A stretch of 64,000 nucleotides of DNA from Bordetella genomosp. 12 (GTDB lineage: Bacteria > Pseudomonadota > Gammaproteobacteria > Burkholderiales > Burkholderiaceae_B): contig NZ_NEVU01000002.1 in NCBI RefSeq assembly GCF_002261355.1, positions 434,001 through 498,000 on the forward strand. Reading direction: 5' to 3'. The notes under the pieces were generated by a model. The model worked only from the letters and a program-made list of their open reading frames with translations, searched no databases and was not told the DNA's origin. Each line of letters opens with the position of its first letter. Positions within the stretch are counted from its first letter, which is position 1. The position numbers and the translations under genes are program-made. Shown here piece by piece: positions 1 to 8,558 of this stretch.

Positions 1-488
1 TCGTTGCGCACAGGGATGTCGTCTTCTTCGTTGCGCGCCCAGCGCGCGAGAATGGCCAGCGCGGCCAGCGTCGCCCCCACGGGAATGGCCAGGTAGATCC
101 AGGAAATGGAGATGTCCAGGCTGGGCATGGTCTGAAAGCGCACGCGCCAGGTCATCTGGCCCCCGATCCAGGCCAGCACCACCATGAAGACCGTGCAGAT
201 CAAGCCGATGGCGTGCTCCAGGCCGCGCCGGGCGCGGCCGCTGAGCGCGTTGCGCAGCAGTTCGACACTGATCATGGCGCCATGGCGAAAGGCCAGCGCC
301 ACGCCGAGCAACACCGTCCAGATGAGCAGGGCGCGGGTGGCGACCTCGCTCCAGTCGGAGGGAGAGTGCAGGATGAAACGCGCGACCACTTGATAGAACG
401 CGCAGGCCGCCGAGGCCAGCAGCAAGAGCTGGGCGACGACCGAAACCAGCTTGAACAGGCCGCGCTCGGCCGTGCAAAGCAGATGCAT
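1..488 (-). CDS. TRAP transporter small permease (DctQ family), 3' end outside window
   Basis: The first 162 codons are visible; the C-terminus runs off the left edge. The protein is hydrophobic, with helices at about residues 10-30, 50-68 and 88-108 and a last one near 128-150. The stretch SEVATRALLIWTVLLG followed by AFRHGAMISVELL is typical of DctQ small subunits of tripartite ATP-independent periplasmic transporters. It would sit in the inner membrane with a large DctM permease, probably encoded just to the left. The DctP-like binding protein lies 58 nt upstream on the same strand, so the two are likely co-transcribed. The ATG at 488 is the most plausible start; no strong ribosome binding site is seen. 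The substrate cannot be read from this subunit. Confidence 0.85.
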   Translation of the reverse strand, partial: MHLLCTAERGLFKLVSVVAQLLLLASAACAFYQVVARFILHSPSDWSEVATRALLIWTVLLGVALAFRHGAMISVELLRNALSGRARRGLEHAIGLICTVFMVVLAWIGGQMTWRVRFQTMPSLDISISWIYLAIPVGATLAALAILARWARNEEDDIPVRN

Positions 489-546
489 GATGGGATTCCG
501 GGCAGGATGTGCCCGGCCGGCTTGGTGGGCGGCCGGGCGGACAGGC

Positions 547-1521
547 TTACTTGGTGTCGCGGATCGCTTCGATCAGCTTTTTGTCGAACTTCTTGTAGTA
601 CTCGGGATAGGCCGGCTCGACGGCGGCGGCAAAGGCGGCGCGGTCGACCTCATTGGCCTGCATGCCTTCTTTCTTGAGCTGCTCCACGCCGGTTTTCTCG
701 ATGTTGTCGACGTAGGCGCGCATGGCCTGCGCGGCCTGCTTGCCCGCCTCGTTGAACTTGGCCTTGTCCTCGGCCGACAGGCCGTTATAGACATTGGCCG
801 ACATCAGTATCAAGGCCGGGCCGTAGACATGGCCGGTGAGCGACAGGTATTTTTGCGTTTGCGACAGTTTGGCCGAGGTGATGACCGACAGCGGGTTTTC
901 CTGGCCGTCGATGGTGCCTTGTTGCAAGGCGGTGGCGACTTCGGGCCAGGCCATGGGCGTGGGCAGAATGCCGATCTGGCGGAAGGCCGTGATGTGTATC
1001 GGGTTTTCGGTGGTGCGGATCTTCAGGCCCTTGGCATCGGCCGGCGTTTTCACGGGGCGGATATTATTGGTGAGGTGGCGAAACCCCTGTTCGCCCCAGG
1101 CCAGGGCAATGATGCCGCGGTCAGGGAACTTCGCCAGCATATCCTGGCCTATCTTGCTGTCCATGACGGCCCGGGCATGGGGCAGGTCACGCAACAGGAA
1201 GGGGATGTCGAACACGCCGGTCTCGGGCACGAAGTTCAACGTGGCGCCGGTCGATACGATGGCCAGATCCACCGTGCCGATCTGCAGGCCTTCGATGACT
1301 TCGCGCTCACCGCCCAAGGCGCTGTTGGCGAACTGCTGGACCTTGTACTTGCCTTGCGAAGCCGCCTCGAGAGATTTCGCCATCGCGTCGGCGCCCGCAC
1401 CATAGTGCGAATTCGTCGACAGGGCGTAGGCCATCTTCAGGGTGTTCTGTGCGGCGGCGGGAAAGGCGGTGGCAAAGGCGCAGGCCGACAACAGGCCGGC
1501 CGCGAGCCAGGACTTATGCAT
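547..1521 (-). CDS. TRAP transporter substrate-binding protein (DctP family)
   Basis: A 324-residue periplasmic solute receptor of normal DctP length. It begins with a Sec signal peptide (basic MHKSW, hydrophobic core, cleavage near PAAAQ at about residue 24), which fixes the ATG at 1521; a GGAG lies just upstream. The mature part shows typical family phrases such as GGEREVIEGLQIGTVDLA, GLKIRTTENPIHI and GTIDGQENPL. It should capture an organic acid and hand it to the DctQ/DctM membrane pair, whose small subunit follows on the same strand. A dicarboxylate or keto-acid substrate is likely from the family but is not shown by the sequence. A separate DctA system for C4-dicarboxylates lies near the right end of the window. 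Confidence 0.9.
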   Translation of the reverse strand: MHKSWLAAGLLSACAFATAFPAAAQNTLKMAYALSTNSHYGAGADAMAKSLEAASQGKYKVQQFANSALGGEREVIEGLQIGTVDLAIVSTGATLNFVPETGVFDIPFLLRDLPHARAVMDSKIGQDMLAKFPDRGIIALAWGEQGFRHLTNNIRPVKTPADAKGLKIRTTENPIHITAFRQIGILPTPMAWPEVATALQQGTIDGQENPLSVITSAKLSQTQKYLSLTGHVYGPALILMSANVYNGLSAEDKAKFNEAGKQAAQAMRAYVDNIEKTGVEQLKKEGMQANEVDRAAFAAAVEPAYPEYYKKFDKKLIEAIRDTK

Positions 1522-1586
1522 GGACAGTCTCCGATGTGTTTTTTGTTCTTTCGATGAATGACCTCTTGGGCCATCCCTGTGCATGA

Positions 1587-1605
1587 TAGCGGCATTTTTC
1601 CGCTA
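1587..1605. promoter_or_regulatory. Inverted repeat in the divergent TRAP / permease intergenic region
   Basis: TAGCGG and CCGCTA arms are separated by seven T-rich bases, within the 110-nt gap between the two divergently transcribed units. It could be an operator or a small hairpin. No regulator gene is adjacent and no promoter consensus is obvious. Confidence 0.25.
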
Positions 1606-1631
1606 ATCCGGCCCCGTACCACCCTGGAACA

Positions 1632-4160
1632 ATGATGGATTTCCCTGATAAAAAAACCTCGTCTGCGGGCTGGATCAGCGCGATTCTGCTGGGCGTGGCG
1701 ATGCTGCGGCGCGACGCGCGCGCCGGGGAGTTGCGCCTGCTGGCGCTGGCCTTGGTGGTTGCCGTGGCGGCGGTGACCAGCGTCGGTTTTCTCGCCGATC
1801 GGGTCTCGCGGGCGCTCGAGCGCGATGCCGCTCAGATGCTGGGCGCCGATATCGTGCTCGAGGGCGACGAGCCCTTTGCGGCGCCTGTCATCGAGCAGGC
1901 CGAGCAGCTGGGTCTGCGCGTGGCGCAGACGCTGCAGTTTCCGTCCATGGCCACGGCGGGCGAGGGGGCTCAACTGGTGTCGGTCAAAGCCGTGGATCCC
2001 GGTTATCCGCTGCGCGGCAGCCTGCGCGTGGCGCCCGCGCCGTTTGAGGCGGATGCACCCGCCAGCGGCATTCCTGCCCCCGGCACGGTCTGGGCGGATG
2101 CGCAGCTTCTGGCCTTGCTGGACGTGCCGGTCGGCGGCACGCTCAAGCTGGGCGATGCCTCGTTCACGGTGGCGCGCGTGCTGACCTATGAGCCCGATCG
2201 GGGCATGCAATTTGTCAATGTGGCGCCGCGCGTGATGCTCGGCCGGGCCGATCTGGCCGCCACCGGGCTGGTCACCACGGGCAGCCGTATCGGCTATGCC
2301 TTGCTGGCAGCGGGGGCGGCGCAGCCGGTGGCGCAATTTCAGAACTGGCTGGGCCAGCATTTGGCGCGCGGCCAGCGCATCGCCACACTGGAGTCGGGGC
2401 GTCCCGAGATGCGGCGCACCCTGGATCGCGCGCAGCGCTTTCTGTCGCTGGTCGCTTTGCTGGCCGTGCTGATTTCCGCCGTTGCCGTGGCCTTGGCCGC
2501 CGGGCGTTTCATGGCCCGGCACCGCGATGGCGTGGCGGTCATGCGCTGTCTGGGCGCCAGCCAGGCCTTGTTGACGCGCCTGCTGTGGGTGGAGTTCGCG
2601 GTGCTGGGCGTGCTGGCCTCGGCGCTGGGATGCCTGGTCGGCTATGGCGTCCACGGATTGCTGGTCAGCGCGCTGGCCGGGCTGATCGATACCCGGCTGC
2701 CGGCCGCCACCGTCTTGCCCGCCGTGCAGGGGCTGCTCACGGGCCTGCTCATGCTGCTGGGTTTTGCCTTGCCCGCCTTGGCGCGCCTGCGCCATGTGCC
2801 GCCGGCGCGGGTGTTGCGGCGCGAGGACGGGCGGCTGCCCGCGCGCAGCGCGTTGGGCTATGCCATCGGGGCGGCGGGGCTGGCCTTGCTGATCTGGTGG
2901 GTGGCGGGCGATCTGCGTCTGGGGGCGGTGGTGGCCGGCGGCTTTCTGGCCGCTTTCGCGGTCTTCGCGGCCGTCGCGGCGCTGTGCGTTCAGGTGCTGG
3001 CGCGCTTGCGCCACCGGCTCACGGGTATGCCGGCGCTGCGTTTCGCGCTGGCCGGGGTGGTGCGCCGGCGCATGGCCACGATCACGCAAACCTGCGCCCT
3101 GGCCATCGGCTTGATGGCCTTGCTCTTGTTGGCCATGACGCGCGCCGATCTGGTCGATGGCTGGCGCCGCACCGTGCCCGCCGATGCCCCGAACCGCTTT
3201 CTGATCAATATCCAGCCCGACCAGCGCGAGGCGGTGCTCGCGCGCCTGAGTGCGCATGGGCTGAGCCAGGTGCGCCTGTGGCCCATGGTGCGAGGCCGTT
3301 TGATCGCCGTCAATGACAAGGCGGTCGGCCCGGACGATTATGATGAACCGCGCGCCAAACGGCTGGTGGATCGCGAGTTCAACCTTTCCTATGCCGAGGC
3401 GGCTCCAGAGGGCAATCGCATGGAAGCAGGGCGTTGGATCCATCCCGCCGGCAATGAGGTCTCGCTGGAGTCGGGATTGGCCAAATCGTTGGGCCTGGCC
3501 GTCGGCGACACGCTGGACTTCGACATCGCCGGGCAAACCGTGAAGGTGACGGTCGCCGGCACGCGCCGGGTCGATTGGGATACCATGCGCGTGAATTTCT
3601 TCGCCATTTTGTCTCCGCCCGCACTGGCGGACATGCCGCAGAGCTGGATCACCTCTTTCTATCTGCCGCCCGAGAAAGCCGATGTGCTGCGGGACATGGT
3701 GCGCGAGTTTCCCAACCTGACGGTGTTCGATGTCGGCGCCATTCTTTCCCAGTTGCAGTCCGTGCTGACCGAGGTGGTCAAGGCGGTGCAATTGCTGTTC
3801 ATGTTTACGCTGGGGGCAGGCCTGCTGGTGCTGGCCACCGCGCTGTCGGCCACGCGCGATGAGCGGGTGCGCGAAGCGGCCGTGCTGCGGGCGCTGGGCG
3901 CCACCCGTGCGCAGTTGGCGCGCGCCCAACGCTTGGAATTGTTGGCGGTCGGCGCCCTGGCCGGGCTGCTGGCCGCGGCGGGCGCCACCGCCGTAGCCTG
4001 GGTGCTGTCGACTCAGGTGTTTGAATTCTCCCTCTCCCTGAGCCTGTGGCCCTGGGTGGCCGGAGCGATTGCCGGCATGGCCGGCGCCTGGAGCGGCGGC
4101 GCGCTGGCTTTGCGCGGCGTGTTGCGCACGCCTCCCCTGGTGACTTTGCGAGACGCATGA
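1632..4160 (+). CDS. ABC transporter permease, FtsX/YbbP type
   Basis: An 842-residue inner-membrane protein with the YbbP layout. An N-terminal helix (about residues 35-55) precedes a large periplasmic domain. A block of helices begins near residue 268 and includes two further FtsX-like transmembrane bundles. A second periplasmic domain follows (about 515-700), then a last FtsX bundle near 715-842. The phrase DGVAVMRCLGAS near 300 and its echo REAAVLRALGATR near 755 are the conserved cytoplasmic coupling segments of the two FtsX halves. Such permeases normally pair with a LolD/YbbA-type ATPase, but none is adjacent here. The stop overlaps the start of the globin gene by 4 nt (ATGA). The exported substrate is unknown; lipids or lipoproteins are guesses from the family. 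Confidence 0.85.
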   Translation: MMDFPDKKTSSAGWISAILLGVAMLRRDARAGELRLLALALVVAVAAVTSVGFLADRVSRALERDAAQMLGADIVLEGDEPFAAPVIEQAEQLGLRVAQTLQFPSMATAGEGAQLVSVKAVDPGYPLRGSLRVAPAPFEADAPASGIPAPGTVWADAQLLALLDVPVGGTLKLGDASFTVARVLTYEPDRGMQFVNVAPRVMLGRADLAATGLVTTGSRIGYALLAAGAAQPVAQFQNWLGQHLARGQRIATLESGRPEMRRTLDRAQRFLSLVALLAVLISAVAVALAAGRFMARHRDGVAVMRCLGASQALLTRLLWVEFAVLGVLASALGCLVGYGVHGLLVSALAGLIDTRLPAATVLPAVQGLLTGLLMLLGFALPALARLRHVPPARVLRREDGRLPARSALGYAIGAAGLALLIWWVAGDLRLGAVVAGGFLAAFAVFAAVAALCVQVLARLRHRLTGMPALRFALAGVVRRRMATITQTCALAIGLMALLLLAMTRADLVDGWRRTVPADAPNRFLINIQPDQREAVLARLSAHGLSQVRLWPMVRGRLIAVNDKAVGPDDYDEPRAKRLVDREFNLSYAEAAPEGNRMEAGRWIHPAGNEVSLESGLAKSLGLAVGDTLDFDIAGQTVKVTVAGTRRVDWDTMRVNFFAILSPPALADMPQSWITSFYLPPEKADVLRDMVREFPNLTVFDVGAILSQLQSVLTEVVKAVQLLFMFTLGAGLLVLATALSATRDERVREAAVLRALGATRAQLARAQRLELLAVGALAGLLAAAGATAVAWVLSTQVFEFSLSLSLWPWVAGAIAGMAGAWSGGALALRGVLRTPPLVTLRDA

Positions 4161-4585
4161 TGACGACCACACGTGTGGAAGCGGTGTTCGAGCCGCTCGA
4201 TACGAGCAAGACCATTTTCGAACTGCTCGGCGGCGAGCCCGCCATCCGCGGCCTGGTCGACCGCTTTTACGATCTGATGGATCTGGAGCCCGACTTCGCG
4301 GCGCTGCGCGCCACGCACGGCCCCAGCCTGGATGAGGCCCGCGACAAGCTGTTCTGGTTTCTCTGTGGCTACTTCGGCGGCCCCGACTACTACATCGAGC
4401 GCTTCGGCCATCCGCGCCTGCGCGCGCGCCACCTGCCGTTTTCCATCGGCGAGGCCGAGCGCGACCAGTGGGTGGCCTGCATGGGGCGCGCCATGCAGGA
4501 TCAGGGCATTGCGGCGCCCTTGGTCGAACGGCTGCTGCATTCCTTTTTTGGCGTGGCGGATTGGATGCGCAACCGTGCCGGCTGA
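4157..4585 (+). CDS. Group-2 truncated haemoglobin (trHbO-like)
   Basis: A 142-residue globin with the short 2-over-2 fold. GGEPAIRGLVDRFYDLM covers helices A-B with the B10 tyrosine region. LFWFLCGYFGGP is the E helix, and the run FGHPRLRARHLPF holds the proximal histidine area. The conserved tryptophan of group 2 (position G8) lies in RDQWVACM. It binds haem in the cytoplasm and may handle oxygen, nitric oxide or peroxide; the sequence does not decide which. The start is the ATG at 4157, overlapping the upstream permease stop. The next gene, for a Kdo kinase, overlaps its 3' end if the GTG start is used. The grouping with an FtsX permease and an LPS enzyme is unexplained. Confidence 0.92.
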   Translation: MMTTTRVEAVFEPLDTSKTIFELLGGEPAIRGLVDRFYDLMDLEPDFAALRATHGPSLDEARDKLFWFLCGYFGGPDYYIERFGHPRLRARHLPFSIGEAERDQWVACMGRAMQDQGIAAPLVERLLHSFFGVADWMRNRAG

Positions 4586-5276
4586 CCTCACTGCCTATCC
4601 CCGCAAGGCTTTCCGTGGCGGTGCCATGCTGTACGAGGCGGCGCGGATTCCCCCCGAGGCGGCGCTGCTCGATCCGGCCAGCTATGGCGCGGCGGCCCAG
4701 GCCGTGCAGGCGGGGGGGCGGCAGGCGGCCTGGTTCGTCCAGGGGCCGCACTGGCAGGGTGTGTTGCGCGGCTATCGGCGCGGCGGCCTGATCGCACGGC
4801 TGTCTCGGCAGACCTACATCTGGACCGGCGAGGACCAGACCCGGTGCTTTCGCGAATTCCGCCTGCTGGCTCGCATGAAGGCAGCGGGGCTGCCCGTGCC
4901 CGCGCCGCTGGCCGCGGCGTATTGGCGTGCCGGGCTGACTTACCGCGCCGCCATCCTGGTCGAGCGTTTGCCGGATGTGCGCCCCTTGGCCGCCGACCTG
5001 TCTTCGCCGGCCTGCCGCGCAGCGGGCAAGGCGATTGCCGCCATGCACGCCGCGGGGGTCTGGCACGCCGATCTCAATGCCTTCAACATCCTGCTCGATC
5101 CCGCGCAACGCGCCTGGCTGATCGACTTTGACCGTGGCCGCGACGGCGGCATCTCGGCGGCCGAGCGGCAGGCCAATCTGCGGCGGCTGCAGCGGTCCCT
5201 GGTCAAGGTCTGCGGCGCGGCGGGGTATCAGGCCTGGGCGTCGATTCAGCAGGCCTATCAGGCGGCCAGCGCCTGA
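4575..5276 (+). CDS. kdkA: 3-deoxy-D-manno-octulosonic acid (Kdo) kinase
   Basis: A protein of about 233 residues matching KdkA. YRRGGLIARLSRQTYIW, FREFRLLARMKAAGLPVP and the kinase catalytic loop HADLNAFNILLD (about residue 163) are followed by the metal-binding LIDFDRGRDG. KdkA phosphorylates Kdo of the LPS inner core at O-4, at the cytoplasmic face of the inner membrane. This suits a genus whose core carries a single phosphorylated Kdo. The GTG at 4575 is chosen because the conserved GGAMLYEAARI segment at the N-terminus would be cut by the ATG at 4626. That choice gives an 11-nt overlap with the globin gene. The ATG at 4626 is the alternative (216 residues). Confidence 0.85.
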   Translation: MPADLTAYPRKAFRGGAMLYEAARIPPEAALLDPASYGAAAQAVQAGGRQAAWFVQGPHWQGVLRGYRRGGLIARLSRQTYIWTGEDQTRCFREFRLLARMKAAGLPVPAPLAAAYWRAGLTYRAAILVERLPDVRPLAADLSSPACRAAGKAIAAMHAAGVWHADLNAFNILLDPAQRAWLIDFDRGRDGGISAAERQANLRRLQRSLVKVCGAAGYQAWASIQQAYQAASA

Positions 5277-5375
5277 GGCCGGCGCCGCGCCGGGCGGCAT
5301 GGCGGCAATTTCGTGCAAATTCGTCGATCCGGTGGCCAGCCGCTCACCAAGCCCCCCTTAAAAGGCTTTATTATT

Positions 5376-5405
5376 TTGCCTTTTGGCAATTGCCGAAATC
5401 GGCAA
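5376..5405 (+). promoter_or_regulatory. Alternating inverted repeats in the potF leader
   Basis: TTGCC (5376-5380), GGCAATTGCC (5385-5394) and CGGCAA (5400-5405) can pair in two exclusive ways. One gives a 5-bp stem with a TTTT loop. The other is TTGCCGA/TCGGCAA around two A (5390-5405), which ends against the AAGGGG ribosome binding site of the next gene. A TATTAT box at 5369-5374 could be a -10 element. It may be an operator or a translation switch. Confidence 0.35.
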
Positions 5406-5415
5406 GGGGCTTGCG

Positions 5416-6519
5416 ATGAAAACCTCGGCGGGAGTGCGTGCGGCAGTGGGTCTGGCGCTGGCGGCAGCGGCAGCGATGCCCGCGCTGGCGCAGAACAAGG
5501 TCGTCAATGTCTATAACTGGGCGGAGTACACCGCCCCCGACACCATTCCGGGCTTCGAGCGCGAATCCGGCATCAAGGTGCGTTACGACGTCTACGACAA
5601 CAACGACACCCTGCAGGCCAAGTTGCTGACAGGCAAGTCCGGCTATGACGTCGTCGTGCCCTCGACGCACTACGCGTCGCGGCAGATCGAGGGCGGCCTG
5701 TTCCAGAAGCTCGACAAGTCCAAGATTCCCAACCTGAAGCACCTCGATCCCGATGTCATGGCCCTGGTGGCGCAGGTCGATCCGGGCAATGAGTATGCCG
5801 TGCCCTGGGGCTACGGCACCAATGGCCTGGGCTACAACGTCACCAAGGTCAAGCAGATCCTGGGCGACGACGCCGATCTGGCCAGCTGGGACATGTTGTT
5901 CAAGCCGGAAAACGCCGCCAAGCTGAAAGAGTGCGGCATCTCCATGCTCGACGAGGCGGCGCAGGTCTTCCCGGCGGTGCTGAAGTACCTGGGCAAGGAT
6001 CCCAACAGCGACAAGCCTGAGGATTACAAGGCCGCGCTCGAGGTGCTCAAGAAGATCCGCCCCTATATCCGCCAGTTTAGTTCCTCGGGCTACATCGATG
6101 AGCTTGCCGTGGGCGATCTGTGCATGGTCTATGGTTTTTCGGGCGACGTGATGATTGCGCGCAACCGCGCGCAGCAGGCCAAGAAGCCCTACGAAATCAA
6201 TTACTTCATTCCCAAGGGCGGCGCGCCGGCCTGGTTCGACCTGATGGTCATCCCCAAGGACGCGCCGCATCCCGATGAGGCGCATGCCTTTATCAATTAC
6301 ATCGAGACGCCGCAGGTGCACGCGGCCATCACCAACACCATGTTCTACCCCAACGCCAATAAAGAGGCGCGCAAGTATGTGGTCAAGGAAGTGGCCGACA
6401 ACCCGATGATCTATCCCTCGCCGGAAGTGTCCAAGTCGCTGTATGTGATCAAGGCCCAGCCCCTGCCCATCCAGCGCCTGCAGACGCGTATGTGGGCCGA
6501 ACTGAAGTCGGGAAGATAA
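5416..6519 (+). CDS. potF: Putrescine/spermidine ABC transporter periplasmic binding protein
   Basis: A 367-residue PotD/PotF-type receptor. It has a signal peptide of 25-26 residues ending in ALAQ, then the family opening VVNVYNWAEYTAPDTIPGFE. YDVVVPSTHYASRQIEGGLF and the segment VPWGYGTNGLGYN line the polyamine cleft. The length matches E. coli PotF (about 370). It should bind putrescine or a related polyamine in the periplasm and deliver it to PotHI. The ATG at 5416 follows an AAGGGG site at a good distance. It is the first gene of a run with potG 6 nt downstream. The exact polyamine cannot be fixed from sequence alone. Confidence 0.92.
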   Translation: MKTSAGVRAAVGLALAAAAAMPALAQNKVVNVYNWAEYTAPDTIPGFERESGIKVRYDVYDNNDTLQAKLLTGKSGYDVVVPSTHYASRQIEGGLFQKLDKSKIPNLKHLDPDVMALVAQVDPGNEYAVPWGYGTNGLGYNVTKVKQILGDDADLASWDMLFKPENAAKLKECGISMLDEAAQVFPAVLKYLGKDPNSDKPEDYKAALEVLKKIRPYIRQFSSSGYIDELAVGDLCMVYGFSGDVMIARNRAQQAKKPYEINYFIPKGGAPAWFDLMVIPKDAPHPDEAHAFINYIETPQVHAAITNTMFYPNANKEARKYVVKEVADNPMIYPSPEVSKSLYVIKAQPLPIQRLQTRMWAELKSGR

Positions 6520-6525
6520 GCCATC

Positions 6526-7653
6526 ATGAGCGATAGCCGTTACACGGCACAGCATTCGGGCGATCCGGACGAATTCGTCAAGATCGTCGATGTGGTCAAG
6601 ATTTTCGGCGACACCGTGGCGGTGCGATCGGTCAATCTGGCCGTGCGCCGCAACGAGATTTTCGCCTTGCTGGGCAGCTCCGGCAGCGGTAAATCGACGT
6701 TGCTGCGCATGCTGGCCGGCTTCGAGGATGCCACCTCGGGCCAGATCCTGCTCGACGGCGAGGACATCACGAGCGTGCCGCCGTACCGGCGGCCCGTGAA
6801 CATGATGTTCCAGTCGTACGCGCTCTTTCCGCACATGACGGTCGAGGCCAATGTCGCCTTCGGCCTCAAACAGGAAGGGGTGGACCGCGCCGAAATCCAC
6901 GACCGCGTCTTCGAGGCCCTCAACCTGGTGCAGATGGCGGGTTATTCGCGCCGCAAGCCGCATCAGTTGTCGGGCGGGCAGCAGCAGCGTGTCGCCCTGG
7001 CGCGCAGCCTGGTCAAGCGTCCCAAGCTGTTGCTGCTGGACGAGCCCATGTCCGCCCTGGACAAGCAGATCCGCCAGAAGACGCAGATCGAATTGGTCAA
7101 GATCCTCGAGCAGGTCGGCGTGACCTGCATCATGGTCACGCACGACCAGGAAGAGGCGATGACCATGGCGCACCGCCTGGCCGTCATGACCGAAGGCCAG
7201 ATCGTGCAATGCGGTACACCGCAAGACGTCTACAACTTCCCGACGTCGCAGTTCGTGGCGGGTTTCATCGGCTCGACCAATCTCTTTACCGGCACGATCG
7301 TCGTCGACGAACCCGACCACGTCGCCATCGAGAGCGAGGAGCTCACGCGCCCGCTGTTCGTCAATCACGGGGTGAGCGAACCGCTGGGCATGCAGGTGCA
7401 TGTGTCCATCCGGCCCGAGCGTCTGGTGGTCTCGCGCGAGCAGCCCGCCGGCGACTACAACTGGGCGCACGGCATGGTGAGCCATATGGCCTGGATGGGC
7501 AGCTACGGCCTCTATCAGATCCGCCTGGATTCGGGCAAGATCGTCGAGGCCAGCGTGGCCAGCCTGCTTTTGTCCAACATGGACGCGCCGGGCATTGACG
7601 AGGAGATCTTCGTCAGTTGGGACGCCGACAGCGCCACGGTGCTTTCATCATGA
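6526..7653 (+). CDS. potG: Polyamine ABC transporter ATP-binding protein
   Basis: A 375-residue ABC ATPase of the PotA/PotG type. Walker A GSSGSGKST lies at residues 50-58, the Q-loop at MMFQSYALFP (about 88-97) and the signature LSGGQQQ near 148. Walker B LLLLDEP is near 168 and the switch histidine is in VTHDQEE near 205. A C-terminal TOBE region (about 290-370) carries the HVSIRPERLVV phrase. It powers polyamine import at the cytoplasmic face of PotHI. The start is 6 nt after the potF stop, and its stop overlaps the potH start by 4 nt (ATGA). Confidence 0.94.
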   Translation: MSDSRYTAQHSGDPDEFVKIVDVVKIFGDTVAVRSVNLAVRRNEIFALLGSSGSGKSTLLRMLAGFEDATSGQILLDGEDITSVPPYRRPVNMMFQSYALFPHMTVEANVAFGLKQEGVDRAEIHDRVFEALNLVQMAGYSRRKPHQLSGGQQQRVALARSLVKRPKLLLLDEPMSALDKQIRQKTQIELVKILEQVGVTCIMVTHDQEEAMTMAHRLAVMTEGQIVQCGTPQDVYNFPTSQFVAGFIGSTNLFTGTIVVDEPDHVAIESEELTRPLFVNHGVSEPLGMQVHVSIRPERLVVSREQPAGDYNWAHGMVSHMAWMGSYGLYQIRLDSGKIVEASVASLLLSNMDAPGIDEEIFVSWDADSATVLSS

Positions 7654-8558
7654 TGCGGCTGCGTCTGCCTTCCGGACGCAGACTGGCCATCGTGCCGCCT
7701 TTCGTGTGGCTGGTGGCTTTTCTGCTGATCCCGTTCCTGCTGGTTCTGAAGATCAGCGTGGCCGAGCTGCAGTTCGGCATCCCGCCCTATACGCCGTTTG
7801 CCGAATTCAAGGACGAGGCGGTTCAGTTCAGCCTGCATCTGCGTGGCTACATCCTGCTGTTCACCGACAGCCTGTACTTCGCCACCTACCTCAATTCGGT
7901 CAAGATGGCCGCCATCACGACGCTTTGCTGCATCCTGATCGGTTATCCCATGGCGTATTACATCGCGCGCACTTCGCCGCGTTACCGCAATCTGCTGTTG
8001 TTGGGCGTGATTCTGCCCTTCTGGACGTCGCTGCTGTTGCGCGTCTATGCCTGGGTGGGGATATTGCGCAATGACGGGCTGCTCAACAAAGTGCTGATGG
8101 GGCTGGGGGTGATCTCCGCGCCCCTGGAAATCTACCGTACCGATCTGGCGGTCTACATCGGCATGGTCTACGCCTATCTGCCCTTTTTCATCCTGCCGCT
8201 CTACGCCAACCTGGTCAAAATGGATCTGCGCCTGCTGGAGGCCGCCTACGATCTGGGGGCCCGGCCCTGGCAGGCGTTCTGGCGTATCACGGTGCCGCTG
8301 TCGCGTCCCGGCGTCATCGCTGGCGCCATGCTGGTCTTCATTCCGGCGGTGGGCGAGTACGTCATTCCCGAGATGCTTGGCGGCGCCGACACGCTCATGA
8401 TGGGACGCGTCATGTGGAATGAGTTCTTCAACAACACCGACTGGCCCATGGCCTCGGCGGTCACCTGCGTGATGGTGCTGCTGCTGCTCGTGCCGCTGGC
8501 CCTGTTCCAGTTCAACCAGGTCAAGCAGCAGGAAGCCGCCAACGGAGGCCGGGCATGA
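7650..8558 (+). CDS. potH: Polyamine ABC transporter permease
   Basis: A 302-residue inner-membrane permease with six predicted helices. The cytoplasmic EAA loop (EAAYDLGARPWQAFWRITVP, starting near residue 197) contacts the ATPase. YPMAYYIARTSPRYRNLLL and the ending MVLLLLVPLALFQFNQVKQ are typical of PotB/PotH. The ATG at 7650 overlaps the potG stop; a second ATG follows immediately. It forms the channel with PotI. Its 3' end again overlaps the next start by 4 nt, so the four transporter genes form one translationally coupled unit. Confidence 0.93.
   Translation: MMRLRLPSGRRLAIVPPFVWLVAFLLIPFLLVLKISVAELQFGIPPYTPFAEFKDEAVQFSLHLRGYILLFTDSLYFATYLNSVKMAAITTLCCILIGYPMAYYIARTSPRYRNLLLLGVILPFWTSLLLRVYAWVGILRNDGLLNKVLMGLGVISAPLEIYRTDLAVYIGMVYAYLPFFILPLYANLVKMDLRLLEAAYDLGARPWQAFWRITVPLSRPGVIAGAMLVFIPAVGEYVIPEMLGGADTLMMGRVMWNEFFNNTDWPMASAVTCVMVLLLLVPLALFQFNQVKQQEAANGGRA

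Noticed and set aside
1437-5318. A 1293-codon open frame on the minus strand
   Set aside because: It lies antisense to the permease, globin and kinase genes, all of which have clear motifs. Its translation is rich in His, Gln, Arg and Gly without any domain, as expected for an antisense frame in GC-rich DNA.
5371-7485. A 704-codon open frame opposite potF and potG
   Set aside because: It mirrors two well-supported transporter genes in reverse and shows no family motif.
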